From contig DAINRQ010000010.1 in assembly GCA_036741775.1 (NCBI GenBank), forward strand, positions 1 through 64,000: DNA of 64,000 nt, given 5' to 3'. Below are positions 34,270 to 45,578 of the stretch, piece after piece (the first letter of the stretch is position 1; each line of letters opens with the position of its first letter). Origin of the DNA: JAJKIV01 sp036741775 (GTDB lineage Bacteria; Gemmatimonadota; Gemmatimonadetes; Gemmatimonadales; Gemmatimonadaceae). The position numbers were made by a program, and so were the translations under genes. The notes beneath the pieces are model-generated. The model was not told where the DNA came from, did not search any database, and saw only the letters and a program-made list of their open reading frames with translations.

Positions 34270-34626
34270 GGGGGCGACTGGCTTCGACGGGGTTAGTGAA
34301 GCTGTGGCCGCGTGCCCAGGTACTCGGGTCCCTGGTAAAACACTCGGGAAAATCACAACTGCCAACAACAACCTGGCAATGGCTGCGTAAAGCTCAGGCT
34401 TTACAGCACCTGCCCATGGGGAAGCCCGCCCGAGGCGGCTTCATGGGTATCGCAAATTCGGGATAGCCCTGCGGTGCGCTCTCCGGCGCGGGGCGAAACT
34501 CTAGAGAGCTTGTCCAGGAGTGGGTTGCCTACCGGCCAGCGCCTGGAGACCTCAACTGGTGGGCTACGCACGTAGACGCTGTGGTCGATCTAGTTTCGGA
34601 CCGGGGTTCGATTCCCCGCGCCTCCA
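34270..34626 (+). ncRNA. ssrA: tmRNA (trans-translation rescue RNA)
   Basis: The tRNA-like ends are clear. The 5' acceptor strand GGGGGCG (34270-34276) pairs with the 3' strand CGCCTCC (34619-34625, one G-U pair), and the T-arm GGGGTTCGATTCCCC comes just before it. The discriminator is A34626, followed by TCA rather than CCA, so CCA must be added enzymatically. The mRNA-like part reads GCC AAC AAC AAC CTG GCA ATG GCT GCG TAA at 34361-34390, giving a tag of ANNNLAMAA. GC-rich pseudoknot-like stretches follow. The length, about 357 bases, is typical of one-piece tmRNA. Confidence 0.96.
34361..34390 (+). CDS. tmRNA tag peptide reading frame
   Basis: Resume codon GCC, then codons for NNNLAMAA and a TAA stop. 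The small hydrophobic MAA end is the degron type recognised by Clp proteases. This is translated only by ribosomes switched from a broken mRNA. Confidence 0.8.
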   Translation, partial: ANNNLAMAA

Positions 34627-34627
34627 T

Positions 34628-34670
34628 CAAACGGTAACGGGCCCGCCTTCGGCGGGCCCGTTACCGTTTG
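34628..34670. terminator. Perfect hairpin directly after tmRNA
   Basis: A 20-bp perfect inverted repeat (left arm 34628-34647, right arm 34651-34670) with a 3-base TTC loop, starting 2 bases after the mature tmRNA end. It has no T-run after the right arm, so it may act as a tmRNA 3' processing and stop structure rather than a textbook terminator. It ends exactly where the CATCAGC repeat array begins. Confidence 0.75.
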
Positions 34671-34704
34671 AGCTATCAGCTATCAGCCATCAGCCATCAG
34701 CTAG
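34671..34704 (+). repeat. Left terminal repeat array (TATCAGC/CATCAGC units)
   Basis: Reads AGC, two TATCAGC units, two CATCAGC units, then TAG. Its reverse complement matches the right array at 35215-35249 with about five mismatches when aligned from the inner CTAG. Confidence 0.85.
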
Positions 34705-34799
34705 AAAGGGCGCGAACAGATCGCCTGCTCCGCGTTGGAATGATGACGCCATGCGTCGCGTCCAGCGCGAATTTCGCTCGCAACACCTGCGAGGCGAAA

Positions 34800-35198
34800 A
34801 TGGGAGACTTCACGAAGCTGGCGGTTTGGCGGAAGGCGCACGAGCTGACGTTAGCGATCTATCGTGAGACGTCGCGCTGGCCAAAACACGAACTCTACGG
34901 GCTGACGTCGCAAGCGCGCCGTGCCGCAGTCTCCGTTCCCGCAAACATCGCGGAAGGCTGCGGCCGGAACAGCGATGCGGAGCTGGCGAAGCACAGCAGG
35001 AACTCGATGGGTTCCGCGAGCGAATTGTCGTACTACATGATCCTCGCCCATGACCTCGATTACATCACTCGACCGTCTCGGGACGACATGCAGGAGTCGC
35101 TGTCCGAGGTCCGTCGGATGCTTGCGTCGCTCGAGCGCGTCTCCGCAACGGCCGCAGAATCAGCGGCGCCTTCAGTGAAGTTGCGACGAAAATCCTGA
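34800..35198 (+). CDS. Four-helix-bundle protein (S23 / 23S rRNA intervening-sequence protein family)
   Basis: A 132-residue protein of the TIGR02436/S23 family. Family hallmarks are FTKLAVWRKAHELTLAIYRET, then WPKHELYGLTSQARRAAVSVPANIAEGCGR and then SMGSASELSYYMILAHDLDYI. Four amphipathic helices are expected to form a pentameric bundle as in relatives (including the Avd accessory protein of retroelements). The start ATG 34800 has GAGG 5-6 bases upstream. It lies between two inverted repeat arrays right after tmRNA. Its molecular role is unknown; basic helices suggest nucleic-acid contact. Confidence 0.88.
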   Translation: MGDFTKLAVWRKAHELTLAIYRETSRWPKHELYGLTSQARRAAVSVPANIAEGCGRNSDAELAKHSRNSMGSASELSYYMILAHDLDYITRPSRDDMQESLSEVRRMLASLERVSATAAESAAPSVKLRRKS

Positions 35199-35214
35199 CG
35201 CGGTCTCCGCCGTT

Positions 35215-37914
<2,700 letters not shown>

Positions 37915-37961
37915 GGCGACAGGTGTGGGGAGCGACGCAGCGCTCGTCGTGTTCGATGGGT

Positions 37962-39347
37962 TCAGCAGCCGCAGCCGAATCGGAGTTTGTCCGGATCGGT
38001 CGGAGGCGGCGTCGGGTAGTCGCCCGAAAAGCACGCGTGGCAGAACCCGCCCGGGCCGTCGGGGACGGACTCGAGCATCCCATCCAGCGACAGGTATCCG
38101 AGGGTATCGACGCCAATGTGGGCGGCGATCTCCTCGGTGGTCATGTTCGCGGCGATCAGCTCCTCGCGGTTGGGCGTATCGATGCCGTAATAGCACGGCC
38201 CCGTGATCGGTGCCGACGAGACCCGCATGTGCACCTCGCGTGCCCCCGCGGCACGGACCATCGCCACGAGACCGCGGGTGGTGGTGCCGCGGACGATCGA
38301 GTCGTCCACCATGACGACGCTCCGGCCGTCCAGCACCTCGCGCACCGCGTTGTACTTCACCTTCACTTTGGCGTCGCGTCCCGATTGCGTCGGCTGGATG
38401 AAGGTGCGGCCGACATAGTGGTTCCGGATCAGCGCCAGCTCGAGCGGAAGCCCGGACTCCTCGGCGAAGCCTAACGCGGCGGAGTTCGAGGAGTCCGGCA
38501 CGCTGAACACGAGCTCCGCGCCCGGAGCAGGGCATTCGATCGCGAGGCGCCGGCCCAGCGCGCGGCGCGCCCGGTCGACCGAGCCGCCGAAGACCCGGCT
38601 ATCCGGACGGGAGAAGTACACGTACTCGAACACGCACCGGCGAAGGTCGTGCGCGGGAAACGGGGAAATCGACCGCATGCCGTTCACGTCAATGGCGACG
38701 ATCTCGCCCGCATTGACGTCCCGAACCACGGACGCGCCGACGATGTCGAGCGCACACGTTTCGGACCCGACGACGTATGCCCCCTCCGTGGTCCGCCCGA
38801 TCACGAGCGGACGCCACCCGCGCGGATCGCGGGCGGCGAGCAGCGTGTCGCCGATCACCACGAGAAGCGAGTAGGCGCCTTCGACGCCCTGCAACGCCTC
38901 GGCGAGCTTCCATTCGGGAGCGTCGGCCGACGACTTCGCGAGCCGGTGGACCAGTACTTCCGAGTCCATGCTGGATGAGAAGATCGAGCCCTGGTCCTCC
39001 AGCTCTCGGCGCAGCTCCGTCGCGTTCGTGAGATTGCCGTTATGCGCGAGCGCGATGTGACCGCCGCGGAAGCGCGCGAGCACGGGCTGCGCATTCTCGA
39101 TGGTCGACGACCCGGCGGTGCTGTACCGAGTGTGCCCGACGGCTAGCGTACCGTTCAGCGCGACGACCGAGCTCCCATCGAATCCGTCCGACACCAGCCC
39201 CATCTTCCGCGCGACTCGCGCGGTACCGTCCTCATCGATGGCGACGATCCCGGCCGACTCCTGCCCGCGGTGCTGCAGCGAGTACAATCCCAGATGCACG
39301 ACGGCAGCCGCGTGTGACACGCCGCTGACGCCGAAAATTCCACACAT
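37962..39347 (-). CDS. purF: Amidophosphoribosyltransferase
   Basis: First committed step of purine synthesis: PRPP + glutamine to phosphoribosylamine. 461 residues. The nucleophilic Cys2 follows Met directly (MCGIFGVSG), so no propeptide beyond Met is needed. SLQHRGQESAGI, GHTRYSTAG and HNGNLTN mark the glutaminase half, and VVMVDDSIVRGTTT is the PRPP site. Cys residues in LRRCVFEYVYFSRPDS, TGPCYYG and GGFCHACFSGDYPT match the four ligands of the Bacillus-type [4Fe-4S] cluster. It starts 3 bases after the purL stop. Confidence 0.97.
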   Translation of the reverse strand: MCGIFGVSGVSHAAAVVHLGLYSLQHRGQESAGIVAIDEDGTARVARKMGLVSDGFDGSSVVALNGTLAVGHTRYSTAGSSTIENAQPVLARFRGGHIALAHNGNLTNATELRRELEDQGSIFSSSMDSEVLVHRLAKSSADAPEWKLAEALQGVEGAYSLLVVIGDTLLAARDPRGWRPLVIGRTTEGAYVVGSETCALDIVGASVVRDVNAGEIVAIDVNGMRSISPFPAHDLRRCVFEYVYFSRPDSRVFGGSVDRARRALGRRLAIECPAPGAELVFSVPDSSNSAALGFAEESGLPLELALIRNHYVGRTFIQPTQSGRDAKVKVKYNAVREVLDGRSVVMVDDSIVRGTTTRGLVAMVRAAGAREVHMRVSSAPITGPCYYGIDTPNREELIAANMTTEEIAAHIGVDTLGYLSLDGMLESVPDGPGGFCHACFSGDYPTPPPTDPDKLRFGCGC

Positions 39348-39350
39348 AAC

Positions 39351-41660
39351 TCAGCCACCCACGGTAGAGGAGTATTCTGGCGCCAGCGCGTCATCCGCTA
39401 CGGCGACGCGAGTCATGATTGCCGGAATCGCGCCGTGGTACGCGGCCGCGAGGTCATCGATGGGCCGCACCAGCTCCGCGCCCGCGAGTCTCACGCGAAA
39501 CGGTCGGTCGCCCGGCTCGACCACGCCGATTCGCCGGGCCGGGACTCCGTGCTCCACGGCAATGCGCTCGACCTCGGCGGGTGCCGAGCTCGAAACGACG
39601 ATTCGGCCCTGTGCTTCGCCGAAGAGAAGCGCGCGCGGCGGAATGCCGCCCCACGCCGTGAGGTCCACGGTCGCGGAAAGCGGCTGCGCACGATTCGCCA
39701 TCGCGCATTCGGCCAGCGCTACACCGAGCCCACCATCGCTGCAATCGTGGGCTGACGTGACGACCCCAGAGCGAATTGCCGCGAGCAGTGCGTCGACGAG
39801 CTTACGCTCGGCCTCGAGGTCGCACTGCGGAGGCGCGCCAGCGGTGACGCCGTGAATGCGCGACAGATATTCGGAGGCTCCGAGCTCGGACGTGGGGTCA
39901 CCGAGCAGCACGATCGCGTCACCGACCTGCCGAAATGTGGACGGCGTGACGTGATCGAGGTCGTCGACGAGCCCCACCATTCCAATCACCGGCGTCGGAT
40001 ACACCGCACCATTGGGGCTTTCGTTGTACAGGGAGACGTTGCCACCGGTCACCGGTGTCCCGAGTGCTTCGCACGCCTCACCCATTCCAGCGACGGCTTC
40101 ACGGAACTGAAAGAAGACCTCGGGGCGCTTGGGATTGCCGAAATTCAGGCAATTCGTGATCGCCATGGGGCGCGCACCGGTGCAGGCGACGTTCCGGGCC
40201 GATTCCGCGACGGCGATCCGCCCGCCGACGCGCGGATCGAGATAGACGTAGCGCCCGTTGCAGTCGGTCTTCACGGCGAGCGCCTTGCGCGTGCCGCGCA
40301 GTCGAAGCACGGCAGCGTCGCCGCCCGGACCAATGACCGTGTTCGTGCGCACCGACGTGTCGTACTGCCGATAGACCCACGCCTTGCTCGCAATCGTTGG
40401 CGACGCGAGAAGCTCCGTGAGCGTCCAGCCGAGATCGCGTTCCTCGGGCCGCTCAGGAATCGCGGAAACGTCGCGGGCGCGCAGCGCCGCGATCGCCTCG
40501 CTCTCTCGCGCATCGGGGTGATACACGGGGCAATCAGTTACGAGGCGCGATCCGGGGAACTCGGCCACGACGCGGTCGCCTTCGGTCACGCGGTAGACCG
40601 GCTCCGCGATGACCTCGCCGATCACCTCGGCCGCAAGGTCCCATTTTTCGAGGATCGCCTTCACGGCGGCTTCGTGGTCACGCCGAGCCACGACGAGCAT
40701 TCGCTCCTGTGACTCGCTGAGGAGGATCTCGTAGGGCGTCATCCTCTCCTCGCGAACCGGAACCTTCGTGACGTCAATCGTGACGCCGACGTCGCCGCGA
40801 GCCGCCATCTCGGCCGACGATGAAGTGAGGCCCGCGGCGCCCATGTCCTGGATCGCCACGATGTGACCGCTTCGAATGAGCTCGAGCGAGGCCTCGAGGA
40901 GCAACTTCTCGGTGAAGGGATCACCGACCTGGACGCGCGGGCGTTTCGCGTCGCTCTCGTGCGAGAGATCCTCGGACGCGAACGAGGCTCCGTGAATGCC
41001 ATCGCGACCGGTCCGCGCGCCGACGGCGATGATCGGATTACCGACGCCTTCGGCCTTCGCGCGAATGAGCTCGTCCTCGCGCATGACGCCGACGCACATC
41101 GCGTTCACGAGCGGGTTCGTCTCGTACGCCGCGTCGAACACCACCTCGCCCGCGACGGTCGGGATACCGACCGAGTTCCCGTAGTCGCCGATCCCCTTGA
41201 CCACGCCAGCGAACAGGTAGCGGACGCGCGGGTGATCGAGCGTCCCGAAGCGCAGGGAGTTGAGCATGGCGATGGGGCGGGCGCCCATCGTGAACACATC
41301 GCGGAGAATCCCGCCGACGCCGGTCGCTGCGCCCTGATAGGGTTCCACCGCCGACGGATGGTTATGCGATTCGATCTTGAACGCAACAGCGAGCCCGTCA
41401 CCGACCGCGATGACGCCCGCGTTTTCTCCCGGTCCCTGCAGCACGTAGGGCGCCTTCGTCGGGAGCGTCCGCAACACGGGGCGCGAGTGCTTGTAGGAGC
41501 AGTGCTCACTCCAGAGCGCGCTGACGATGCCCAGCTCGGTGAACGTTGGCTCCCGGCCGAGCATGTCGCGGAGCCGTTGGTACTCGTCAGGCGTTAGGCC
41601 GTGCTCGGCGACCAGGGCGGGTGTGATGACCGGGTCGCCGGGGCGGGGAGTCGCGCTCAC
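39351..41660 (-). CDS. purL: Phosphoribosylformylglycinamidine synthase, PurL subunit (small type)
   Basis: ATP-dependent conversion of FGAR to FGAM, acting with PurQ (glutaminase) and PurS (bridge). 769 residues, the small PurL type, which explains the separate purS and purQ upstream. Landmarks: ALWSEHCSYKHSRPVLR, FKIESHNHPSAVEPYQGAATGVGGI, IQDMGAAGLTSSSAEMA and CLNFGNPKRPEV. I chose GTG 41660, which overlaps the zinc-ribbon gene stop (GTGA). Confidence 0.97.
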   Translation of the reverse strand: MSATPRPGDPVITPALVAEHGLTPDEYQRLRDMLGREPTFTELGIVSALWSEHCSYKHSRPVLRTLPTKAPYVLQGPGENAGVIAVGDGLAVAFKIESHNHPSAVEPYQGAATGVGGILRDVFTMGARPIAMLNSLRFGTLDHPRVRYLFAGVVKGIGDYGNSVGIPTVAGEVVFDAAYETNPLVNAMCVGVMREDELIRAKAEGVGNPIIAVGARTGRDGIHGASFASEDLSHESDAKRPRVQVGDPFTEKLLLEASLELIRSGHIVAIQDMGAAGLTSSSAEMAARGDVGVTIDVTKVPVREERMTPYEILLSESQERMLVVARRDHEAAVKAILEKWDLAAEVIGEVIAEPVYRVTEGDRVVAEFPGSRLVTDCPVYHPDARESEAIAALRARDVSAIPERPEERDLGWTLTELLASPTIASKAWVYRQYDTSVRTNTVIGPGGDAAVLRLRGTRKALAVKTDCNGRYVYLDPRVGGRIAVAESARNVACTGARPMAITNCLNFGNPKRPEVFFQFREAVAGMGEACEALGTPVTGGNVSLYNESPNGAVYPTPVIGMVGLVDDLDHVTPSTFRQVGDAIVLLGDPTSELGASEYLSRIHGVTAGAPPQCDLEAERKLVDALLAAIRSGVVTSAHDCSDGGLGVALAECAMANRAQPLSATVDLTAWGGIPPRALLFGEAQGRIVVSSSAPAEVERIAVEHGVPARRIGVVEPGDRPFRVRLAGAELVRPIDDLAAAYHGAIPAIMTRVAVADDALAPEYSSTVGG

Positions 41661-41968
41661 GCGCCCCGCCGCCCAAACAGCGAGCCGAAGAACCCCGGCC
41701 CCCCTCCGGCGTTCGACTGCTCGAGCAGCTCGATCTCGCCCGCGTCGAGCCACACGCCGTTGCACTCCGTGCACCGATCGACCTTGATGTGGTGGTGCTC
41801 CACCTCCTTGAGGTCGGCGCCGCACTTCGGGCACTTCATGTAGTGCGCCTTGCGCTCCGTCTGCGCGCGCGCGACGTCGAGCGCGGCGCGCCGCTCCTTG
41901 ATCAACTCCGCGTTGACCTTGGCGAAGTACTCCTCCTCGTTACGACTGGGCTTCTCTTCGGTAGCCAT
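41657..41968 (-). CDS. Zinc-ribbon (TFIIB-type) domain protein
   Basis: A 103-residue protein from ATG 41968. A charged helical N-terminus (about 1-50, NEEEYFAKVNAELIKERRAAL) is followed by a Cys4 zinc ribbon: MKCPKCGADLKEVEHHHIKVDRCTECNGVWLDAGE with CPKC and CTEC pairs, ending WLDAGEIELL. The tail is Gly/Phe-rich (GGGPGFFGSLFG). The ribbon matches the zf-TFIIB family of unknown function. It is embedded between purQ (56-base gap) and purL (4-base overlap), so it is expressed with FGAM synthase, but I cannot assign a role. Confidence 0.85.
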   Translation of the reverse strand: MATEEKPSRNEEEYFAKVNAELIKERRAALDVARAQTERKAHYMKCPKCGADLKEVEHHHIKVDRCTECNGVWLDAGEIELLEQSNAGGGPGFFGSLFGRRGA

Positions 41969-42024
41969 GGCAAACCTGTAAACCAGAGGTGAAGGTGTCG
42001 AAGGCGAACCGATCGACTGGCGGC

Positions 42025-42717
42025 TCACACGCTCACGTGCGCGAGTACCGACTCGAACAACGGAACGCCGTCCGCCGACCCGACGACCGCCTCGGCGGCG
42101 CGCTCCGGATGCGGCATGAGGCCGAGCACGTTCCCGCGCTCGTTGACAATGCCGGCGATGCCACGCATGGACCCGTTCGGGTCGTACCGCGGATCGACCT
42201 CGCCGCTCGCGTTCACGTACCGGAACACGACCTGCCCGTTTCCCTCGAGGCGATCGAGCGTTGTCTCATCGGCGGTGTATCGCCCCTCGCCGTGCGCGAT
42301 CGGGAGTCGCAGCAGCTGGCCGGGCGTGTACTGGTTCGTGAATCGCGTTTCGGTGTTCTCGACGCGGACGTGTGCCTGCTCGCTCACGAACTGCAGGCTC
42401 TGATTGCGGAGCAGGGCGCCCGGGAGCAGCCCGGCCTCGCAGGCGATCTGGAAGCCGTTGCAAATCCCGATCACCGGGCCGCCGCGATCGGCATGCGCGA
42501 TCACCTCGCGCATGATGGGGCTGAACCGGGCGATCGCACCGGCGCGGAGATAATCGCCGTAGCTGAATCCACCGGGCAGGATGATGACGTCGGCGCCGCG
42601 GAGGTCGTGGTCCTTGTGCCAGAGCCAGACTGCCTCCTGACCGAGGACATCCGTCACTGCGTGGAAGGCGTCCTCGTCGGAGTTCGATCCAGGGAATTTG
42701 ACGATACCGAACTTCAT
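42025..42717 (-). CDS. purQ: Phosphoribosylformylglycinamidine synthase, PurQ glutaminase subunit
   Basis: Supplies ammonia to PurL. 230 residues. It begins MKFGIVKFPGSNSDEDAFHA; the nucleophile Cys is in GPVIGICNGFQI (about 88), and the His/Glu are in GLMPHPERAAE near the C-terminus. ATG 42717 overlaps the purS stop by 4 bases. Confidence 0.97.
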   Translation of the reverse strand: MKFGIVKFPGSNSDEDAFHAVTDVLGQEAVWLWHKDHDLRGADVIILPGGFSYGDYLRAGAIARFSPIMREVIAHADRGGPVIGICNGFQIACEAGLLPGALLRNQSLQFVSEQAHVRVENTETRFTNQYTPGQLLRLPIAHGEGRYTADETTLDRLEGNGQVVFRYVNASGEVDPRYDPNGSMRGIAGIVNERGNVLGLMPHPERAAEAVVGSADGVPLFESVLAHVSV

Positions 42718-42971
42718 GCGTGCTCCACGTTGGCGATCTCGTAGTCTTCGGTCACGGGATTCGCGAGCAGCTGGGCGCACATGTCGCGCACCGCGCGTTC
42801 CGCGGCTTCGGGTTCGGAGGCCTCGGCGTCGATCACCAGGTGCCGACCGACGCGCACGTCACGAACGCCCTCGAACCCCAGCGAGTGCAGCGCGTCAGCC
42901 ACCGCCTTGCCCTGCGGGTCGAGAATGCCGCGTCGGGGGACGATGTGAACGGCGACGCGATAGCGACTCAT
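42714..42971 (-). CDS. purS: Phosphoribosylformylglycinamidine synthase, PurS subunit
   Basis: Small (85-residue) dimeric bridge that couples PurQ to PurL. It begins MSRYRVAVHIVPRRGILDPQG and carries the family segment ALHSLGFEGVRDVRVGRH and the C-terminal LANPVTEDYEI. It overlaps pssA by 4 bases and purQ by 4 bases. Confidence 0.95.
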   Translation of the reverse strand: MSRYRVAVHIVPRRGILDPQGKAVADALHSLGFEGVRDVRVGRHLVIDAEASEPEAAERAVRDMCAQLLANPVTEDYEIANVEHA

Positions 42972-44008
42972 GTACGCGGGTCCTCGGGTTTGGGTGGGCC
43001 AGTGATCGGGTTCTGTCGGTCGCCGCGACCACGGCGCCGGCGGCGTCGCCGCCGTTGGGGCGTCTCGGTGTCCGTGACGAGCTCGCCGTCTGGCGACGCG
43101 GCTGCTACGGACGCGTCCGCGCTCGCATCGGCGCGATCGAATCCGCGCCCCGGAGCGCGCTCGGCGAGCGTCGGATCGACGTCGGCTTCCTCTTCGAGAA
43201 AGACGGATCGCCGGTCCGGAACGCGGTCGAGGAAGCCGAGCGCCGCCCACTTCACCGCACCGAAAAGCACGTAGGCCACGAGTGCCGGAAAGATAAACTC
43301 GCGCGGGAGGAAGATGAGCCCGAGTATGCTCCCGCCGACGATCGCCGTGCCCACGAGCTGCCGCGCGGACCGATAGCCGATGGTGGGCACCGCGGGATAG
43401 GGCACGTCGCTGATCATGAAGTAGGCGAGGCCGACCATGAGCACGCGGAGGATCGTGTGCCAGGGAAGCTCCGCGAGCGTTCGATTATCGGTGAAGAAGA
43501 TGATGGCTTCGTTGTAGAGCGGCGTCTGACTGAACCAGTAGTACGCCGCCAGCGTCATTCCCGCGGCCGGACTGGGGAGCCCGTGAAAGTGTGTCTTCGC
43601 GCGGCCTGCCTGCTCCACGTTGAATCGAGCGAGCCGAATGACCGCGCACGAGACGAAGATGAACACGAACATCCAGTCGCCCCCGTTCGTGTTCAGCGCG
43701 GCGAAGTACATGATCAACGCCGGCGCCAGGCCGAACGAGATCGCGTCGACGAGTGAGTCGAGCTCCTCGCCGAAACGACTCCCGGTTCCGGTGGCGCGGG
43801 CAACGCGGCCGTCGAGCGCGTCGGCGACGCCACCGATCACGACGAACAGCGCTGCCCGGTCGAAGCGTCCGCGCGAGGCGAGCACGATCGCGTAGATCCC
43901 GCAAAAGAGGTTCAATAGCGTGAACCCGTTCGGGAGTAGCACGACCGCGCGCTTCACCTCTCGTCCGACTTCGGGGCGTCGGAAACGCCGCCCTCTCATT
44001 GGCCTCAT
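42968..44008 (-). CDS. pssA: CDP-diacylglycerol-serine O-phosphatidyltransferase
   Basis: Makes phosphatidylserine from CDP-diacylglycerol and serine in the membrane. 346 residues. The CDP-alcohol phosphotransferase signature runs DALDGRVARATG to EELDSLVD (about 63-88), with several transmembrane helices. An unusual C-terminal extension of about 75 residues is acidic and then strongly Arg-rich (QRRRRRRRRGRG). It lies between psd and purS with 4-base overlaps. Confidence 0.94.
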   Translation of the reverse strand: MRPMRGRRFRRPEVGREVKRAVVLLPNGFTLLNLFCGIYAIVLASRGRFDRAALFVVIGGVADALDGRVARATGTGSRFGEELDSLVDAISFGLAPALIMYFAALNTNGGDWMFVFIFVSCAVIRLARFNVEQAGRAKTHFHGLPSPAAGMTLAAYYWFSQTPLYNEAIIFFTDNRTLAELPWHTILRVLMVGLAYFMISDVPYPAVPTIGYRSARQLVGTAIVGGSILGLIFLPREFIFPALVAYVLFGAVKWAALGFLDRVPDRRSVFLEEEADVDPTLAERAPGRGFDRADASADASVAAASPDGELVTDTETPQRRRRRRRRGRGDRQNPITGPPKPEDPRT

Positions 44009-44658
44009 CTGTCCGGAAGCTCCGCGATGACGGTCGTACCCGCGATGGTGGCTTCGCCGGCCTGCACCTTGATGCCCGAACCCGGCGGGACGAAGACGTC
44101 GACGCGAGAGCCGAAGCGGATAATGCCCATCCGCTCGCCCTGCTCGACGCGCTCGCCCTCGAGGCTATACGTGTGGATGCGGCGCGCGATCAGTCCGGCG
44201 ATCTGCCTGACGAGAATGCGGTGGGTGCCGGTTTCGAGGCCAACGGACGTCTGCTCGTTCTCGAGGCTCGACTGCTCCGTGGCGGCATTCAGGAACTTCC
44301 CGGGGCTTCGAAAAACGTAGCGAACGGTGCCCGACACCGGGTATCGATTCACGTGCACGCTGAACACGTTCATGAAGATCGACACCCGCGTCGCGCGGCC
44401 GTGAATGAACGTGGGCTCATCGACGTCGGTGATCATCACGACCTTCCCGTCCGCCGGAGCGATGACGAGCGCCGCGCCACGTTCGCCCGACCGCTCCGGA
44501 TCCCGGAAGAAGTAGGCGACCCAGAGCGCGAGGAGCGTGAACACGAACGCCAGTAACCACAACGGCCACGACCGGCGGGTCAACGCCGCGGCGTACGCGG
44601 CGATCGCAATGAGTGCCGCGATGACGATGAACGTCACACCCTCGCGCGCGAAGTTCAT
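44005..44658 (-). CDS. psd: Phosphatidylserine decarboxylase proenzyme (short type)
   Basis: Decarboxylates phosphatidylserine to phosphatidylethanolamine. 217 residues. Two N-terminal membrane helices are followed by the catalytic region with VIAPADGKVV, FMNVFSVHVNRYPVSG and the self-cleavage site in IIRFGSRVDVF (the Gly-Ser bond, about 181-182, yields the pyruvoyl group). It is directly followed by pssA, its substrate supplier. Confidence 0.95.
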   Translation of the reverse strand: MNFAREGVTFIVIAALIAIAAYAAALTRRSWPLWLLAFVFTLLALWVAYFFRDPERSGERGAALVIAPADGKVVMITDVDEPTFIHGRATRVSIFMNVFSVHVNRYPVSGTVRYVFRSPGKFLNAATEQSSLENEQTSVGLETGTHRILVRQIAGLIARRIHTYSLEGERVEQGERMGIIRFGSRVDVFVPPGSGIKVQAGEATIAGTTVIAELPDR

Positions 44659-45578
44659 GCGAGCCCCGTGGTATCGAGGGCTGTTCCCGTGAGGCGGCGA
44701 TACGCGTCGAGGTAGCGCGCGCTCGTCGCCTGCACGACGGCCTCCGGCAGCGTTGGTGGTGGGTAGTCGCCGGTCCAGCGCCCCGCCTCACGCTCGCCGT
44801 CCAGGTAATCGCGGAGCGGCTGCTTGTCGAAGCTCGGCTGCGAGCGTCCCGGCGCGAACGCGTCGGCGGGCCAGAAGCGCGAGCTGTCGGGTGTCAGCAC
44901 TTCGTCCACGATCATGATGCGTCCGTCACGCACGCCGAACTCGAATTTCGTATCGGCGATGATGATGCCGTGCGGCTCCGCGATCTCGCACCCGCGCGCG
45001 TAGACGAGCCGCGTCAATCGCTCCAGCTCGCGCGTCGGTTCGTCGCCGACGATGCGCGCCATATGCTCGATGGTGATGTTCTCGTCGTGCCCCGTCTCCG
45101 CCTTCGTGGCAGGGCTGAAAATCGGCGGCTCGAGGCGATCACTTTCGCGCAATCCGGGCGGCAGCGGCTCTCCCGCGAGCGTACCCGACGTTCGGTACTC
45201 CTTCCACGCCGAGCCGGCGATGTAACCGCGGATGACGCACTCCACTGGGAACACCTCGGCGCGCCAGACCAGCATCGCGCGACCGCGGAGGAGGTCGCGA
45301 TGCGCGTCGAGTGCCGGCACCTCGCGCACGATGTCGTCCACCTCGGCGGAGAGCATGTGGTGCGAGACGTCGGCTTCCATGCGCCTGAGCCACCAGGCCG
45401 TGAGCTGCGTCAACACCGCGCCCTTGAATGGCACCGTCTCGCGCATGACGACGTCGAACGCGCTCACCCGATCGGTGGCAACCACGAGGAGGCGATCGGC
45501 ATCGACCTCGTAGACGTCACGTACTTTGCCGCGGCGCAGCGCACGCAGCGGCAGTGTCGTCGTAGCGACGCCGATCAT
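44655..45578 (-). CDS. purC: Phosphoribosylaminoimidazole-succinocarboxamide synthase
   Basis: Joins aspartate to CAIR with ATP to give SAICAR. 307 residues. Landmarks: RRGKVRDVYEV (ATP loop), VATDRVSAFDVVM, VECVIRGYIAGSAWKEY, DENIT, IADTKFEFG and DEVLTPDSSRFWPAD. 4-base overlaps with purB upstream and psd downstream. Confidence 0.97.
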   Translation of the reverse strand: MIGVATTTLPLRALRRGKVRDVYEVDADRLLVVATDRVSAFDVVMRETVPFKGAVLTQLTAWWLRRMEADVSHHMLSAEVDDIVREVPALDAHRDLLRGRAMLVWRAEVFPVECVIRGYIAGSAWKEYRTSGTLAGEPLPPGLRESDRLEPPIFSPATKAETGHDENITIEHMARIVGDEPTRELERLTRLVYARGCEIAEPHGIIIADTKFEFGVRDGRIMIVDEVLTPDSSRFWPADAFAPGRSQPSFDKQPLRDYLDGEREAGRWTGDYPPPTLPEAVVQATSARYLDAYRRLTGTALDTTGLA

